Shown here piece after piece: positions 36,684 through 45,301 of a DNA stretch of 64,000 bases (position 1 is the first letter of the stretch; the number at the start of each line of letters is the position of its first letter). The notes under the pieces are model-generated. The model saw only the letters and a program-made list of their open reading frames with translations, made no database searches and was not told the DNA's origin. The DNA is from JAEXOD01 sp964652025. GTDB taxonomy: Bacteria > Bacteroidota > Ignavibacteria > Ignavibacteriales > Melioribacteraceae. The stretch spans positions 62,001-126,000 of the forward strand of contig CAZYZX010000003.1 in assembly GCA_964652025.1 (NCBI GenBank), read 5' to 3'. A program made the position numbers and the translations under genes.

Positions 36684-39600
36684 TTATTTATTCCCCTTAA
36701 ATAATGTAAAACAAAATTGAGCACCATCGGTTACATTTGCATCTAACCAAATGCGTCCCCCATGTCTTTCTACAATTCTTTTACAAATTGCAAGTCCTAT
36801 TCCTGTACCAGGAAATTCTGAGCTTGAGTGTAATCTTTCAAAAATTTCAAAGATCTTTTCCTTATATTCCTTAGGTATTCCAATACCATTATCTTTTATT
36901 TTTATTAAATATTTATTCCCCATATCTTCTGCAGAAATAAAAATTGTTGGCTGTTTATCGCTTCTATACTTAATACTGTTATCTAATAAGTTTTGTAATA
37001 AACGAAAGATTTGTGACTCATCTGCTAAAACATAGGGCAACCCAGAATTAATAATTACTGCCTTGCTTTCGTGAATTTTTGTTGATAACGAAATTAATAC
37101 TTTCCCCAATACTTCAGATAGATTTACTGAAGATAATTCTTTCCCTTTAGTGGTAACTCTAGAGTATTCTAACAAGTCATCAATCAACTTCTGCATTCTT
37201 TTAGCACCATCAACGGCATAATAAATAAATTGTTTGGCTGTATCATCTAATTTATCTTTATATTTTTGCTCTAAAAGCTGAGTATAACTAGAAATCATTC
37301 TTAATGGTTCTTGCAAATCGTGGCTAGCCACATAAGCAAATTGTTCTAATTCTTTATTACTAGTTTCTAATTTATATATCATTTCTTTCATCTTCTCTTC
37401 CATTCTTACTTTATCAGTAACATCTTCAAATATACCTAAAATGCCTATAATATCTCCATTTTCATTTTTAAGAGAAGCTTTACTAGTGCTTATAGTAATT
37501 TTTTCTCCATTGGCTAATATTAAGTCTTCTATTTTATTTAGCTGTATTTTATTATTATTTATTACTTCTCTATCATCTTTTATATACATTTCTGCTAAAT
37601 CTTTCCAAGAAAGCTCAAAGTCTGTTTTACCAATAATATCTTCCACCGAACTTAATCCTGTATATTTTGCGAACTTTAGATTACAACCTAAATATCTGCT
37701 ATTTTTATCTTTCCAGAAAATACCTTGGGGAACACTATTAATAATTGTATTCATCATATTTGTTGAATAATTTAATTTATTAAGCAGCTCTCTTTTTTTT
37801 GTTTCATCTCTCGCAATTCCTAATATTTCTTTAACTTTATTTTTTTCATCCAAAATTGGTACTAGCTTTATTTCTAAATATATCTTTTGCCCATTAGATA
37901 TTATAGTAGTATCTACTAATTCAACTTTCTTATCTATAAATGTTTTTTCGTAAATTTCGTGTGGAACATTAAACAGTGTATTAAAAGTTTGATTATTAAG
38001 CAATAGTTCCGGTGTAATATTTTGATTAATTAATTTTGCAGCATAATAATTAATAAAATCTAATTTATAGTCTCTGTTTAATAAAAATATTCCTTCTTGT
38101 GCAGCTTCTGCAAGCAATTTATATCTTTCTTCACTTTCAGCTAATTCTGCTTTTATTTTAATTTCATTAGTTATATCTAAAATATCTGTAACTACAAATA
38201 GTGGCGTATTATTATCATCTACTATTAGTTTAGAACTGATTTTAGCATATAATATTTTACCATCTTTTTGGACGTATCTTTTAACTAAATATAAACTAAT
38301 ATTTTCATGTTCTAACAAAGTAACAAAAGCATTTTTAGATTTTATAAGATCTTCTTGATAAGTAAAATCCGAAAAATTTTTGCCTAAAATTTCTTCTTTA
38401 GTGTAACCAAGCATGTTGCAAAACGACTCATTTACTTCAATAAAGTTCCCATTAATATCCAGTATCGTTTTGCCTGCAGCCGAGTTTTCAAAAATACTAA
38501 TATATTTTTCCTTACTTTTTAATAGGTTTTGTTCAGTCAATTTTTCTTGAGTAATATCATAAATAAAACCTTCTAAAAATTTAGGCTCACCGTTTTCATC
38601 ATAAATAGCTATTCCTTTTTCTCTAACCCATTTTTCTTTTTTATCCTTTGTAAGTATTTTATATTCGTAAGAAAATTGAGTTTTTTCATTAACTGCTTTA
38701 ATCGTTAAATCCCAAATAAGCTCTTTGTATTCATCTAAAATTAAATCATTATAGGAAATAAATTTGTTATAAAGTAACTCTTCTGCTTGATATCCTGTTA
38801 GCTCGTAGCACCCATTGCTAACAAATTCCATCGTCCAGTCTCTATCAATATTGCATCTATAAGCCATACCAATAAGATTATTAAGCAATGTTAAAAAAAC
38901 TCTCTCAGTCTCTTTAATTCTTTTTTCATATTCTGCAATATTAGTAATATCTTGTAACAGAATATAAAAATATCTATTTTGAGAAATTTTGTATTCCTGA
39001 AATTCTAAATTAGCAATAAATTTTTGCCCATTAAGCTTTTTACAAACAGTTCTTATTACTTCTTTTTTAGAAAACTCTTTTTGATTAATTAAATTATATA
39101 CTTTAATTTTTTCTGATTCATCTAATAACATATAAAATTCGGTATCATCTGGTAGGCTTTTATATTCAAAAATGTATTGTAAATTATTGTTATAAGCTAA
39201 TATTAATCCCTTATTATCAATTAGTAGCTGTATATCTAAAACACTTTTTTTAACAATATTTTTTAGCTCTCTTAAAGTTATTTCTTCATCTTTATTTTTT
39301 AATACGTTTTTAAGATGAATTTTATTTAAATAATTTAAAAAATAAACTAATATTAAAATTAATAAGCCCGAAGATAAAGTAACTATTAAAAATACTTTAT
39401 TAGAAATTTTCCTTAAATGATCATCTAACTGTGAAGTATCTAGATAAAAAACAAATAACCAATTACTATTTTCTAATTTTTTTAATGCTATTAAAACATC
39501 CTTAGCACCTTTATATTTTATTTGCTTTAATGTTATTTGATTAGTTAGATTTCTATCTTTTACAGCTTCTTCTTTAATAAAATTATAGTCTAAATTATCA

Positions 39601-40274
39601 TTTTGCAATGAATGCATTATTTTGTTTATGTGTGTATTTATTAATAGATATGAAAGCTTTTTATCTTTTAGTAAGGATAAATTTTGTATTTCCTCAAACA
39701 CATCATTACTTTTTATGCCCACCCGTAAATAACCAATAATTTTATTTTTATAATTGATTATTGGTGTTCTTATAGAAAAATTATAATCAGAGTAAACTAG
39801 TTCGTTTCTCCATAAATTACTATTTTTATTACTATTTACACCAAAAATTAAAGAAGTATCTATTCCAAGTGGTAATCCTTTGTTATTTAATGCTAATACT
39901 ATTTCATAATTTTTATTTTCTAAAACCACAAAACCTAAATCATCGTATTTAATCTCCGTTTCAAACTTTGCTGTTAAATCTCTTTTTATTTGCTCATTTA
40001 ATTTAAGTGTATCTAATTTAGTTATGCCTTCAGAAACAACTAAATTATAAAGTTCATTTTCTACAAAATCAAACTTTTTATCTAATAAAATTCGTATTGT
40101 ATAAGCTTTAGAATTTGCGAAAGAATATAATTCAGCTTTTATTATGCCATAAAAATCTTGTTGATGTAAATTAAGATAAATAAAAGCTGTAATGTAAATT
40201 AATAAGATAATGGCGGCAAATAAAAAATAGGTTAGACCTTTTGATTTTATTGTTCTTTGTAATTTGCCTATCAT
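36684..40274 (-). CDS. membrane sensor histidine kinase with multiple PAS domains
   Basis: A kinase of about 1196 residues. Two membrane helices (about 13-33 and 295-315) enclose a periplasmic Cache-like sensing domain. About five PAS/PAC domains follow between 345 and 960, recognised by their PAC tails (GFIYDITQEK, VTDILDITNE, ILGIARDETKK, LGIFEDVTDK). The H-box has His985 (YVASHDLQEPLRMI), of the cyanobacterial/phytochrome class, and the ATP domain has KDNGIGIPKEYKEKIF and GTGIGLAICKRIVERHGG. The ATG at 40274 is preferred to a GTG three codons earlier. It is followed by an Rcp1-like receiver gene, the usual partner. The ligand is unknown. Confidence 0.92.
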   Translation of the reverse strand: MIGKLQRTIKSKGLTYFLFAAIILLIYITAFIYLNLHQQDFYGIIKAELYSFANSKAYTIRILLDKKFDFVENELYNLVVSEGITKLDTLKLNEQIKRDLTAKFETEIKYDDLGFVVLENKNYEIVLALNNKGLPLGIDTSLIFGVNSNKNSNLWRNELVYSDYNFSIRTPIINYKNKIIGYLRVGIKSNDVFEEIQNLSLLKDKKLSYLLINTHINKIMHSLQNDNLDYNFIKEEAVKDRNLTNQITLKQIKYKGAKDVLIALKKLENSNWLFVFYLDTSQLDDHLRKISNKVFLIVTLSSGLLILILVYFLNYLNKIHLKNVLKNKDEEITLRELKNIVKKSVLDIQLLIDNKGLILAYNNNLQYIFEYKSLPDDTEFYMLLDESEKIKVYNLINQKEFSKKEVIRTVCKKLNGQKFIANLEFQEYKISQNRYFYILLQDITNIAEYEKRIKETERVFLTLLNNLIGMAYRCNIDRDWTMEFVSNGCYELTGYQAEELLYNKFISYNDLILDEYKELIWDLTIKAVNEKTQFSYEYKILTKDKKEKWVREKGIAIYDENGEPKFLEGFIYDITQEKLTEQNLLKSKEKYISIFENSAAGKTILDINGNFIEVNESFCNMLGYTKEEILGKNFSDFTYQEDLIKSKNAFVTLLEHENISLYLVKRYVQKDGKILYAKISSKLIVDDNNTPLFVVTDILDITNEIKIKAELAESEERYKLLAEAAQEGIFLLNRDYKLDFINYYAAKLINQNITPELLLNNQTFNTLFNVPHEIYEKTFIDKKVELVDTTIISNGQKIYLEIKLVPILDEKNKVKEILGIARDETKKRELLNKLNYSTNMMNTIINSVPQGIFWKDKNSRYLGCNLKFAKYTGLSSVEDIIGKTDFELSWKDLAEMYIKDDREVINNNKIQLNKIEDLILANGEKITISTSKASLKNENGDIIGILGIFEDVTDKVRMEEKMKEMIYKLETSNKELEQFAYVASHDLQEPLRMISSYTQLLEQKYKDKLDDTAKQFIYYAVDGAKRMQKLIDDLLEYSRVTTKGKELSSVNLSEVLGKVLISLSTKIHESKAVIINSGLPYVLADESQIFRLLQNLLDNSIKYRSDKQPTIFISAEDMGNKYLIKIKDNGIGIPKEYKEKIFEIFERLHSSSEFPGTGIGLAICKRIVERHGGRIWLDANVTDGAQFCFTLFKGNK

Positions 40275-40428
40275 TTTAACCACTTCAATCTTATAACTTA
40301 ATTTAACATTAAAAAATATAAAATGCTAATATTATTTTTTAAAAAATGATTTTGTTAATATTTATTTATTAATTATTTTGCAAAATAACTAAAAATAAAA
40401 AACTTTCCTTTCACCATCAAAATTACCT

Positions 40429-43400
40429 ATGAAACATATATTTTTAGTAATACAGATTTTGCTTATTTTGGTTAATAAAAGCTTAAGTCAAAACTATTTG
40501 TTACAAAAATATAATGATGAACATGGCTTAAACAGTAATTTAACAAAATCTTTAGACCAAGATAGTGATGGCTATTTATGGATAGCTACAGATGCTGGGC
40601 TTGCTGGTTTTGATGGTAAAAAATTTATAAATGTAATAAAAAACTTCCCGTCATTATTTGTAAAAGATGTACTTACAGTATCTAAAGATACTATTATTGT
40701 AGTAACTGATTTAGGAGTTGGATATCTAAAGAATGATAAAGACGGCTATTATTACCAACCAATTATACAAGGCAAAACTGAAGCAACTAAAGAATATCTT
40801 TACTACCCAAAAGCCGTATTTTTAGATAGCAAACATAATATTTGGATTAGTGATAATAACGGTATAACTAAATTATTCAATAATAAGTATAAGAAATATT
40901 TTTTTGATAATAAATATGCCACAGATGACTACCTTAATTCCTTTTATTTAACTGAAGATGATAAAGGTAATATTTTTATTAGTTCTTGGCAAGGATATTT
41001 ATTTTATTATGATAAAAATTTAGATAAATTTATTGAAATTCCTATTAAAAATAAAACAAAAAAAATATTTATAAATCAATTTAATAATGTAGGTAATTAC
41101 TTTTTGGCTGCCACTTCAGATGGAATTATTAGGTTCGATATAGACCAATACTATACCGCTACTATGAAGCTTTTGTTACCTTTTACAAATTCTGTTTGTT
41201 TTGCTTATGCTAACAATAAATATTATTTAGGCGGTGTAGAAGGTGGTATATTCGAGTGGGATGGCTTTTCTAATAAAGCATTTCCAATTTCTAATAATAA
41301 TGTTAATTCTATTGTAAATTATTTATTTACAGACGCAAACAATAACATTTGGGGATGTACTGATGAAGGAATTTTTTTATTACAAAAAACTTTTTTCGCA
41401 GAGTACAAGTTTTCTCAAAAATCTACCCTATTTGGCTCTTATATTACCACCATTGTTAATGATAAAAATGATAATATTTATTTTACAGACCAAGAAGATA
41501 TTTACTTAATACCTAATGGCGATTATTCAAAAAAACCAGTAATATTTTATAAAAGTTTAGGGAAACGTATTTATAATTTTGCATTGTCCGATAACTATAT
41601 GTGGATTTCCACACGTAGCGATGAACTATTTTTAAAGACGAATAAAACTATAAAAAAGTTTACCTTGCCAAATTATCAGTGTAGAATTTCTGGAATGGTT
41701 ACTGATGAAAATGAAGACATGTGGGGCTTTATTGTTAAAACCAATGTGTTACTTAAGGTTAGCCCAAATTTTAATTATAAACTTTATAACTTACCTAAAT
41801 ATGTTAGTTCAGAATCTATCATAAAGTATGAAAATAAAAATATTAACATTGTTAGCTATTCAGATAAATTCCATATTTTATCTTATGATAAAGCTAAAGA
41901 TACTTTTATAGATTTACCCATAGATAAACAACCAGATTTTAAAACTTCTGTAATAGTAAACGATTTTTGTAATTTAGGTGAAAATAAATTTTTAATAGCT
42001 ACTAATTGGGGTTTATTTTTATATGAAAATAAACATTTAAGTAAGTTTTTTAATGATGATAAAGAACATAACATTGTTGGGAATGCTAAAGCAGTAAAAA
42101 TTTCTAATAACAACAAAATCTGGATAGGAACAGAAAAAGGCTTGGTTTTATATTATAATAAACAATTCATATTTTATGGTAAAATTGATGGTTTGCCAAA
42201 TACAGTTATTTCACCTCGCGCAATTATTTTAGATAATAAAAATAGAATTTGGTTAGGTACGGGAAGCGGTGTGGCTTATTGGCAAAAAGAAGAAACTGAT
42301 ATTAAGCAAACACCAAGACCAATTTTACTTGGTTTTAATTTTAATAACACCAAAATCGAACTTTCTAATAAAATTGAGCTAACTGGTAAAGGGACTATTA
42401 ATATTAGTTATTCAAGTATTGTTTATCCTGCTGATAAAAAATATAAATGGCGTTTAATAGGATTTAATGAAGACTTTTCCGATGAAACTGACCAAGAGTT
42501 TCAAAGTTTTAATAATCTTTCACCGGGATTTTATGTCTTTCAAGTAAAGGCTAAGCAGGTTGGGTTCCTTGATAGTGAAATTGCTTATGTTAGCTTTACT
42601 ATATACCCACCTTGGTATCAATCAGATTTAATGATTATCTTTTATTTTATTATTGGAATTTTAGCAATTATTTATGGCACCCTGTTTTGGCAAAAAAAAC
42701 ATGTAGCTAAATTAAAAAGACAAAAAGAAATATTAGAAAAACTTGTTGAAGAAAAAATAAAAGATTTAAAGATTGAAAAAGAAAAGACCGAAAAACTTTT
42801 ATTAGAAACTGAAAACATTAATAAAGAGCTTAGATATGCTAATGAACAATTACTTAAAGCAAACGAATTTAAAAGCGACATTTTAGGAATTGCGGCACAC
42901 AACTTAAAAAATCCTTTAAGTACTATTTTAAGCCTTACAGAACTACTTAAAGACCGTGAAATAAGTTGTGAAGATAAAACCGAGTTGTTAGAAATTATAA
43001 GCAGCTCTGCAAGCCGAATGCTTAATTTAATTACAGAACTGTTAGAAAATATTATAGTAGAAAACACCAAATTTAAAGTTAATATTTCTGATATATATAT
43101 TTCTGAACTTGTTAATCAAGTTGTAGAAAGTAACCGTGTGCAAGCAAACAAAAAAGGTCAAACAATCCATTATAAACCTGCTAAAGAACTAGTTATTGAT
43201 GGTGATGAAAAATGGATTAGAGAGATATTAGATAACGTTATTAATAATGCAGTTAAATATACACCACTTAATAAAAACATATACATAGATTTGGAAGAAG
43301 AAACTGATAATGTTATAATAAAAGTAAAAGATGAAGGACCTGGTTTTACTGAAGAGGACAAAAAATATGTTTTCCAAAAGTTTAAAAAACTATCTGCCAA

Positions 43401-43551
43401 ACCAACCGGTGGAGAAAGTACTACGGGTCTTGGTTTAGCTATAGTTAAACAACTTATAGGATTACACAATGGTGAAATTGAGCTTAAAAGTAACTTAAAC
43501 GAGGGTTCTACTTTTATAATAAAACTAAAAAAGCATATCTCTATAAATTAA
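40429..43551 (+). CDS. beta-propeller (Reg_prop/Y_Y_Y) sensor histidine kinase
   Basis: A 1040-residue membrane kinase of the type that senses polymers or breakdown products outside the cell. A signal peptide (1-20) precedes a large two-part beta-propeller (about 25-640) built of two-component-regulator repeats (DSDGYLWIATDAGLAGFDG, NNNIWGCTDEGIFLL, NKIWIGTEKGLVLYYN). A Y_Y_Y sandwich (about 655-735, ending FYVFQVKAKQVGFLD), one membrane helix (about 745-765) and a coiled coil (765-815) follow. The H-box has His824 (GIAAHNLKNPLSTIL), and the ATP domain has DEGPGFTEEDKKYVF and TGLGLAIVKQ. Unlike the hybrid two-component regulators of Bacteroides it has no receiver or AraC domain. The neighbouring CBM9-like secreted protein may belong to the same response. 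Confidence 0.92.
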   Translation: MKHIFLVIQILLILVNKSLSQNYLLQKYNDEHGLNSNLTKSLDQDSDGYLWIATDAGLAGFDGKKFINVIKNFPSLFVKDVLTVSKDTIIVVTDLGVGYLKNDKDGYYYQPIIQGKTEATKEYLYYPKAVFLDSKHNIWISDNNGITKLFNNKYKKYFFDNKYATDDYLNSFYLTEDDKGNIFISSWQGYLFYYDKNLDKFIEIPIKNKTKKIFINQFNNVGNYFLAATSDGIIRFDIDQYYTATMKLLLPFTNSVCFAYANNKYYLGGVEGGIFEWDGFSNKAFPISNNNVNSIVNYLFTDANNNIWGCTDEGIFLLQKTFFAEYKFSQKSTLFGSYITTIVNDKNDNIYFTDQEDIYLIPNGDYSKKPVIFYKSLGKRIYNFALSDNYMWISTRSDELFLKTNKTIKKFTLPNYQCRISGMVTDENEDMWGFIVKTNVLLKVSPNFNYKLYNLPKYVSSESIIKYENKNINIVSYSDKFHILSYDKAKDTFIDLPIDKQPDFKTSVIVNDFCNLGENKFLIATNWGLFLYENKHLSKFFNDDKEHNIVGNAKAVKISNNNKIWIGTEKGLVLYYNKQFIFYGKIDGLPNTVISPRAIILDNKNRIWLGTGSGVAYWQKEETDIKQTPRPILLGFNFNNTKIELSNKIELTGKGTINISYSSIVYPADKKYKWRLIGFNEDFSDETDQEFQSFNNLSPGFYVFQVKAKQVGFLDSEIAYVSFTIYPPWYQSDLMIIFYFIIGILAIIYGTLFWQKKHVAKLKRQKEILEKLVEEKIKDLKIEKEKTEKLLLETENINKELRYANEQLLKANEFKSDILGIAAHNLKNPLSTILSLTELLKDREISCEDKTELLEIISSSASRMLNLITELLENIIVENTKFKVNISDIYISELVNQVVESNRVQANKKGQTIHYKPAKELVIDGDEKWIREILDNVINNAVKYTPLNKNIYIDLEEETDNVIIKVKDEGPGFTEEDKKYVFQKFKKLSAKPTGGESTTGLGLAIVKQLIGLHNGEIELKSNLNEGSTFIIKLKKHISIN

Positions 43552-43583
43552 AAGCCCTTCATCTTTTCAGATAGAAGGGCTTT
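43551..43583. terminator. bidirectional terminator between convergent genes
   Basis: A 10-bp perfect outer stem (AAAGCCCTTC / GAAGGGCTTT) encloses a smaller inner stem (ATCT/AGAT). It begins at the kinase stop codon and lies 35 bp after the stop of the convergent CBM9-like gene, with A/T runs on both sides. Confidence 0.85.
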
Positions 43584-43617
43584 AAAAGGGGAGTATATGA
43601 GATGTTACATCAATATA

Positions 43618-44955
43618 CTATTTCATTAAAGTCATAGATTTTGCTTTCATTAAATGGCTACCAGAAGCAGTAACAGCATTTAATTGATAAACATAATTGC
43701 CACTTGCTAAGTTTGCTGCATTAAAGTTAATTTTGTGTGTACCTTCTACAAAATCTCCATTAACTGCAGTTGCAACTTCTCTACCTAACATATCAAATAC
43801 TTTAATAACAACATTAGAATTTTCTGGTAAAGAAAATTGAATTGTAGTATTTGGGTTAAATGGATTTGGATAATTTTGTGCTAAGTTAAAGTCAGCTGGT
43901 CCAAAAAATTCAACTGAAATAGTGTTAGAAAATTCATAACTTCCATCAAAATCGATTTGTTTTAATCTATAGTAGTAAGTACCAGCAATTGCTACATTAT
44001 CAAAATAACTATAGGTCTGTTTTTCGGTTGTTGTACCAGCACCTTTTACAAAACCTATAGTGTTAAAGTTTACATTATCTGTACTTCTTTGAATTTCAAA
44101 ACCACGGTTATTTATTTCTGTAGCAGTAGTCCAAGTTAAATCAACACCGCTTGTGGTTGCATTAGCTGCAAACGAAGTTAATTCTACAGGTAAAACAACA
44201 CCAGAAAGATTTACTTTGCGCATATCTGGACCCCATTCACTACCCCACCATGATTTATAGTAAGCACCAACTGCTCCCCAAGCTGGGTTGTTGCCTGTAT
44301 AACCGTCTGGGTCAAAAACGTTAATTAACATTTCAACATATTGTGTGGTTACAGTAAAACCAAGTTGTGCTAAATGGAATACTAATTCCATTGTGTATCC
44401 ATTATCAACTTGAGTAGTATCATTAACAACAGTAGTTGTACCTTTAACTGCAGCTGCTTCTACTGAACCAGCAGGTAATTGCGATTCAAAATTAACATCA
44501 GGGTTAACACCACTTAAATTATAGTAAAGTTTTACTTCTTTTACTTCACCATTGCCTAATTTAATTTTCATGAATATTCCATCACCTTCCCAGCTATCAC
44601 CAAAACGGCAAACTGATTTGTCGTCTGATTTTACAGCCATATAAAGGTCTAATCCATTACGTAAAAATTTAACTAAGGTATAAGTTTTATCAGTATAGTT
44701 AGGACCTTTTACCAACACGCCACCAGTAACTGTTTTTTGCTTTGGATTTGTTGGTGCTAAATCAAATGGACCAAATGCTAAATGATCATAATTTTCGCCC
44801 CATGCAGCTTCATTTAATATGCCATTTACAGTTATTGGAACATTGGAAATTAATGCATCAATAGATTGTGGGTCTTGCCATACTTGTGCATGTGACCCAA
44901 TGTTTAGTGCAAATAATATTGCTACTACGCTTAGTACTTTGTACCCTATCTTCAT
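43618..44955 (-). CDS. secreted CBM9-like protein with type IX sorting domain
   Basis: A 445-residue exported protein. A signal peptide (1-23, NIGSHAQ) precedes a family-9-type carbohydrate-binding beta-sandwich (about 30-245), recognised by ITVNGILNEAAWGENYD near the start and LDLYMAVKSDDKSVC and WEGDGIFMKI inside. A short Fn3-like segment follows (about 255-345, VDLTWTTATEINNRGFEIQR), then the sorting domain (NYPNPFNPNTTIQFSLPENS, VFDMLGREVAT, ASGNYVYQL). It probably binds polysaccharide or another substrate at the cell surface; no catalytic residues are seen. A perfect LacI-type palindrome 45 bp upstream of the ATG points to sugar-responsive control. The ATG has a strong AAGGAG ribosome site. 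Confidence 0.88.
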   Translation of the reverse strand: MKIGYKVLSVVAILFALNIGSHAQVWQDPQSIDALISNVPITVNGILNEAAWGENYDHLAFGPFDLAPTNPKQKTVTGGVLVKGPNYTDKTYTLVKFLRNGLDLYMAVKSDDKSVCRFGDSWEGDGIFMKIKLGNGEVKEVKLYYNLSGVNPDVNFESQLPAGSVEAAAVKGTTTVVNDTTQVDNGYTMELVFHLAQLGFTVTTQYVEMLINVFDPDGYTGNNPAWGAVGAYYKSWWGSEWGPDMRKVNLSGVVLPVELTSFAANATTSGVDLTWTTATEINNRGFEIQRSTDNVNFNTIGFVKGAGTTTEKQTYSYFDNVAIAGTYYYRLKQIDFDGSYEFSNTISVEFFGPADFNLAQNYPNPFNPNTTIQFSLPENSNVVIKVFDMLGREVATAVNGDFVEGTHKINFNAANLASGNYVYQLNAVTASGSHLMKAKSMTLMK

Positions 44956-44999
44956 AATTAAGCTCCTTATATTGTTTTTGGTTAAATTTTTTACATATC

Positions 45000-45017
45000 A
45001 ATGTAAACGTTTACATT
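45000..45017. promoter_or_regulatory. LacI-family operator
   Basis: AATGTAAACGTTTACATT is a perfect 18-bp palindrome with the central CG that typifies LacI/GalR-family sites. It lies 45-62 bp upstream of the CBM9-like gene start, in the promoter region. A LacI-family regulator gene is present at 49317-50330, the only one in the window. Confidence 0.8.
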
Positions 45018-45119
45018 TATAGTTTAAAATATGTAAAAAAAATTATCTTGTCAATAGGGAATATTATTTTTTTTACTTTTTTTTATTTTTTTTAAAAAAT
45101 TTAACAATAAAAGGATCGT

Positions 45120-45290
45120 TTATTTGGATTTTTCTAAGTTTTGGTGTAAAGCACAACTTTTTTTAGCATCACAACCGCTACAAGTACCACATATGCTATT
45201 ATTATCTTTAGGAATAACCTTTGTATAAATTTTATATGCTGTGTATGCCACTGTTATTAACAATAATATATAAACTACTATTTCTTGCAT
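45120..45290 (-). CDS. FeoB-associated Cys-rich membrane peptide
   Basis: A 56-residue protein starting at the ATG at 45290 with AAAGGAA just upstream. One membrane helix (about 3-20, VVYILLLITVAYTAYKIY) is followed by a Cys-rich tail (CGTCSGCDAKKSC). Small proteins of this shape commonly follow feoB and are thought to help the transporter, perhaps by handling Fe(II). It begins 11 bp after the FeoB stop, so it belongs to the same operon. Confidence 0.85.
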   Translation of the reverse strand: MQEIVVYILLLITVAYTAYKIYTKVIPKDNNSICGTCSGCDAKKSCALHQNLEKSK

Positions 45291-45301
45291 AAATTCCTTT
45301 C

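Noticed and set aside
31465..43551. Hybrid two-component regulators with DNA-binding domains, as in Bacteroides polysaccharide loci
   Set aside because: None of the four kinases carries an AraC or other DNA-binding domain, and no SusC/SusD genes are nearby.
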